This document shows, piece by piece, positions 62,373 through 64,000 of a stretch of 64,000 nucleotides of DNA. A model generated the notes under the pieces. It did no database searches and had not been told where the DNA came from. It saw nothing but the letters and a program-made list of their open reading frames with translations. The position numbers were made by a program, and so were the translations under genes. Each line of letters begins with the position of its first letter. Positions within the stretch are counted from its first letter, which is position 1. Source of the stretch: Micromonospora echinofusca (GTDB taxonomy: Bacteria > Actinomycetota > Actinomycetes > Mycobacteriales > Micromonosporaceae); assembly GCF_900091445.1 (NCBI RefSeq), contig NZ_LT607733.1, forward strand, positions 1,133,501 to 1,197,500, in the 5' to 3' direction.

Positions 62373-64000
62373 ATGGGCCGCGTGTCGACTACCCCGCGAC
62401 GTGCCGGCGTCGCGCTCGCCGTCCTGACCGCGCTGCTCGTCTCCGGATGCTCCCGGCCGGCGGAGCGCCGCCCCGACCCGACGCCCACGAGCGCCGCCGC
62501 CCCGACGGCCACCCCGGCACCCACCGCGAGCGTCCCCGGCGCCGACCCCGACGCCCGCGCCGCCGCCCTGGTGGCCTCACTGGCCGACGAGGACCTCGTG
62601 GGGCAGGTGCTGATGCCGTACGCCTACGGCGACGCGGCCACCCGGGTCTCGCCCGGCTCGGCGGCCGGCAACCAGGCGCTGGCCGGCGTGGACACCCCCG
62701 CCCAGATGGTCGAGAAGTACCGGCTCGGCGGGCTGATCCTGGTCGGCTTCAGCGCCGACGACCCCACCAAGGGCAACCAGGAGACGACCAACGTCGACAA
62801 CCCGAAGCAGGTCCGTGCGCTGACCGACGGCCTGCGCGCGGCCGCCGGCCGGCTGCCCGCCGGGCCGGCGCCCTTCCTGGTCGGTACCGACCAGGAGCAC
62901 GGCGTGGTCACCCGGATCACCGACGGCGTGACCCTGCTGCCCAGCGCCCTCGCCGCCGGTGCCGCCGGACGACCGGAGCTGACCGAGGCCGCCTGGCGGG
63001 CGGCCGGCGCCGAACTCGCCGCGATGGGCATCAACCTCGACTTCGCCCCCGTCGCCGACGTGCTCGTCACCCGCAGCACGGTGATCGGCTCCCGGTCGTA
63101 CGGGGCGAACCCGAAGGTGGCGGCGGGGCAGGTCGCCGGCGCGGTACGGGGCCTGCAGGCCGCCGGCGTCGCGGCCACCGTCAAGCACTTCCCCGGGCAC
63201 GGGCACAGCGCCGCCGACTCGCACGAGGGCCTGCCGGTGCTCGACCAGCCCAGGAAGACGCTGGAGACCGGGGCGTGGCCGCCCTTCTCCGCCGCCATCG
63301 ACGCGGGCACGATGGCCGTGATGTCCGCCCACCTCGACGCGCGGTCGGTGGACCCGGGCACCGCGGCGACCTTCTCGCACAAGCTGCTCACCGACGTGCT
63401 CCGCGGCCAGCTCGGCTTCCAGGGCGTGGTGATCACCGACGGGATGAACATGCCGCCGGCCAAGCGCTGGTCGCCGGGCGAGGCCGCCGTGCGGGCGCTG
63501 AAGGCGGGCAACGACCTGATCCTGATGCCGCCGAACGTCCGTCAGGCGTACGACGGGCTGCTCGCCGCGCTCCGCGACGGCTCGCTGCCCCGGGCCCGCC
63601 TCGTCGAGGCCGCGACCCGGGTGCTGACGATGAAGTTCAAGCTGGCCGACCGGCCCACGCCCGAGCTGTCCACGCTGGCCGGCCCGGCGCACCGCAAGGC
63701 GGCGGAGGACCTGGCCGCGGCGGCGGTGACGGTGCTGCGCGGCGCCTGCGGCGGCGGCGTACGGGGCCCGGTGACCGTGACCGCCTCCGGCGGGCGCGAG
63801 CACACCCGGGCGGCGCTGACCGAGGCGCTCAAGGCGGCCGGGGTCGAGGTGGCGGCCCGTGGCGGCACGGTGGTGCACCTCGTCGGGTACGGCGACGGCG
63901 CCGGCGACCTGCGCGCCGACGCCGCCGTCACGGTCGCCATGGACACCCCGTACGTGCTGGCGAAGGCCAAGTCGCCGACCCTGCTGGCGACCTACTCGTC
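62373..64000 (+). CDS. GH3 beta-N-acetylhexosaminidase-like lipoprotein (cut by the window edge)
   Basis: About 542 codons are present with no stop before the edge. ATG at 62373 or GTG at 62382; a lipobox LLVSGC anchors it outside. GH3 motifs are KHFPGHGHSAADSHEG (His-Asp pair of NagZ-type enzymes) and VVITDGMNM with the nucleophile Asp. A Pro/Ala/Thr linker follows the lipid Cys. NagZ-type enzymes remove GlcNAc from cell-wall fragments. The C-terminal (beta/alpha) sandwich is incomplete here. Confidence 0.88.
   Translation, partial: MGRVSTTPRRAGVALAVLTALLVSGCSRPAERRPDPTPTSAAAPTATPAPTASVPGADPDARAAALVASLADEDLVGQVLMPYAYGDAATRVSPGSAAGNQALAGVDTPAQMVEKYRLGGLILVGFSADDPTKGNQETTNVDNPKQVRALTDGLRAAAGRLPAGPAPFLVGTDQEHGVVTRITDGVTLLPSALAAGAAGRPELTEAAWRAAGAELAAMGINLDFAPVADVLVTRSTVIGSRSYGANPKVAAGQVAGAVRGLQAAGVAATVKHFPGHGHSAADSHEGLPVLDQPRKTLETGAWPPFSAAIDAGTMAVMSAHLDARSVDPGTAATFSHKLLTDVLRGQLGFQGVVITDGMNMPPAKRWSPGEAAVRALKAGNDLILMPPNVRQAYDGLLAALRDGSLPRARLVEAATRVLTMKFKLADRPTPELSTLAGPAHRKAAEDLAAAAVTVLRGACGGGVRGPVTVTASGGREHTRAALTEALKAAGVEVAARGGTVVHLVGYGDGAGDLRADAAVTVAMDTPYVLAKAKSPTLLATYS

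Noticed and set aside
1..64000. tRNA, rRNA or CRISPR array
   Set aside because: No cloverleaf, rRNA-like or evenly spaced repeat pattern was seen by eye; a covariance search would be needed to be certain.

Overview
The window is very GC-rich, with many GTG starts and many 4-base stop/start overlaps. Its gene content points to a filamentous actinobacterium, probably of the Micromonospora group: an F420-type LLM oxidoreductase, a mycothiol-type DinB protein, a DUF3145 protein, STAS signalling, a CebR-type operator on a xyloglucanase gene, and a c-di-AMP riboswitch in front of a cell-wall enzyme. The family assignments come from motif reading only; no database search was run.

Layout. At 0-4.5 kb is a translationally coupled minus-strand operon: a Nudix/winged-helix regulator, a nucleoside-phosphorylase-fold protein and a membrane protein. 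The last two share a short Q/G-rich motif that looks like a signalling amyloid. The membrane gene is split by an IS110-family element whose CT cores can be placed so precisely that removing the element restores the reading frame. At 4.5-10.7 kb are membrane proteins of unknown function, a secreted two-repeat protein and a large DUF4153/DUF4173-like membrane protein. At 11-16 kb is a tightly coupled three-gene operon (PD-(D/E)XK nuclease-like protein, winged helix, double-ATPase of HerA type) that looks like an undescribed defence or DNA-processing module. At 16.5-18.6 kb are phage-tail-like and secreted proteins.

From 18.8 to 33 kb the genes are mostly metabolic and secreted: an acyl-CoA dehydrogenase-like protein, an LLM oxidoreductase, an alditol oxidase-like flavoprotein, a site-2 protease, a TetR-controlled TIM-barrel-like protein, a prolyl oligopeptidase, an L,D-transpeptidase and an alpha-amylase. 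From 33.5 to 46.6 kb come a membrane cytochrome-like/NuoF-like redox pair, serS, a MerR-sliding-clamp-like fusion, an alcohol dehydrogenase pair, a 1000-residue LuxR regulator, a DsbA-like protein and a BON protein. From 46.7 kb to the end come a GH74 xyloglucanase with CBM2, small stress-type proteins, a STAS antagonist, surE with a PfkB kinase, a riboswitch-controlled cell-wall protein, a zinc-type CDF exporter with its own dyad operator, a HelD-like RNA polymerase motor, a beta-carbonic anhydrase, DUF3145 and a GH3 lipoprotein cut by the window edge.

Two regions best fit the idea of an undescribed system: the Nudix-nucleosidase-membrane triad (1-4,472) and the nuclease-wHTH-ATPase operon (11,019-16,026). 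No rRNA, tRNA or CRISPR array was seen.
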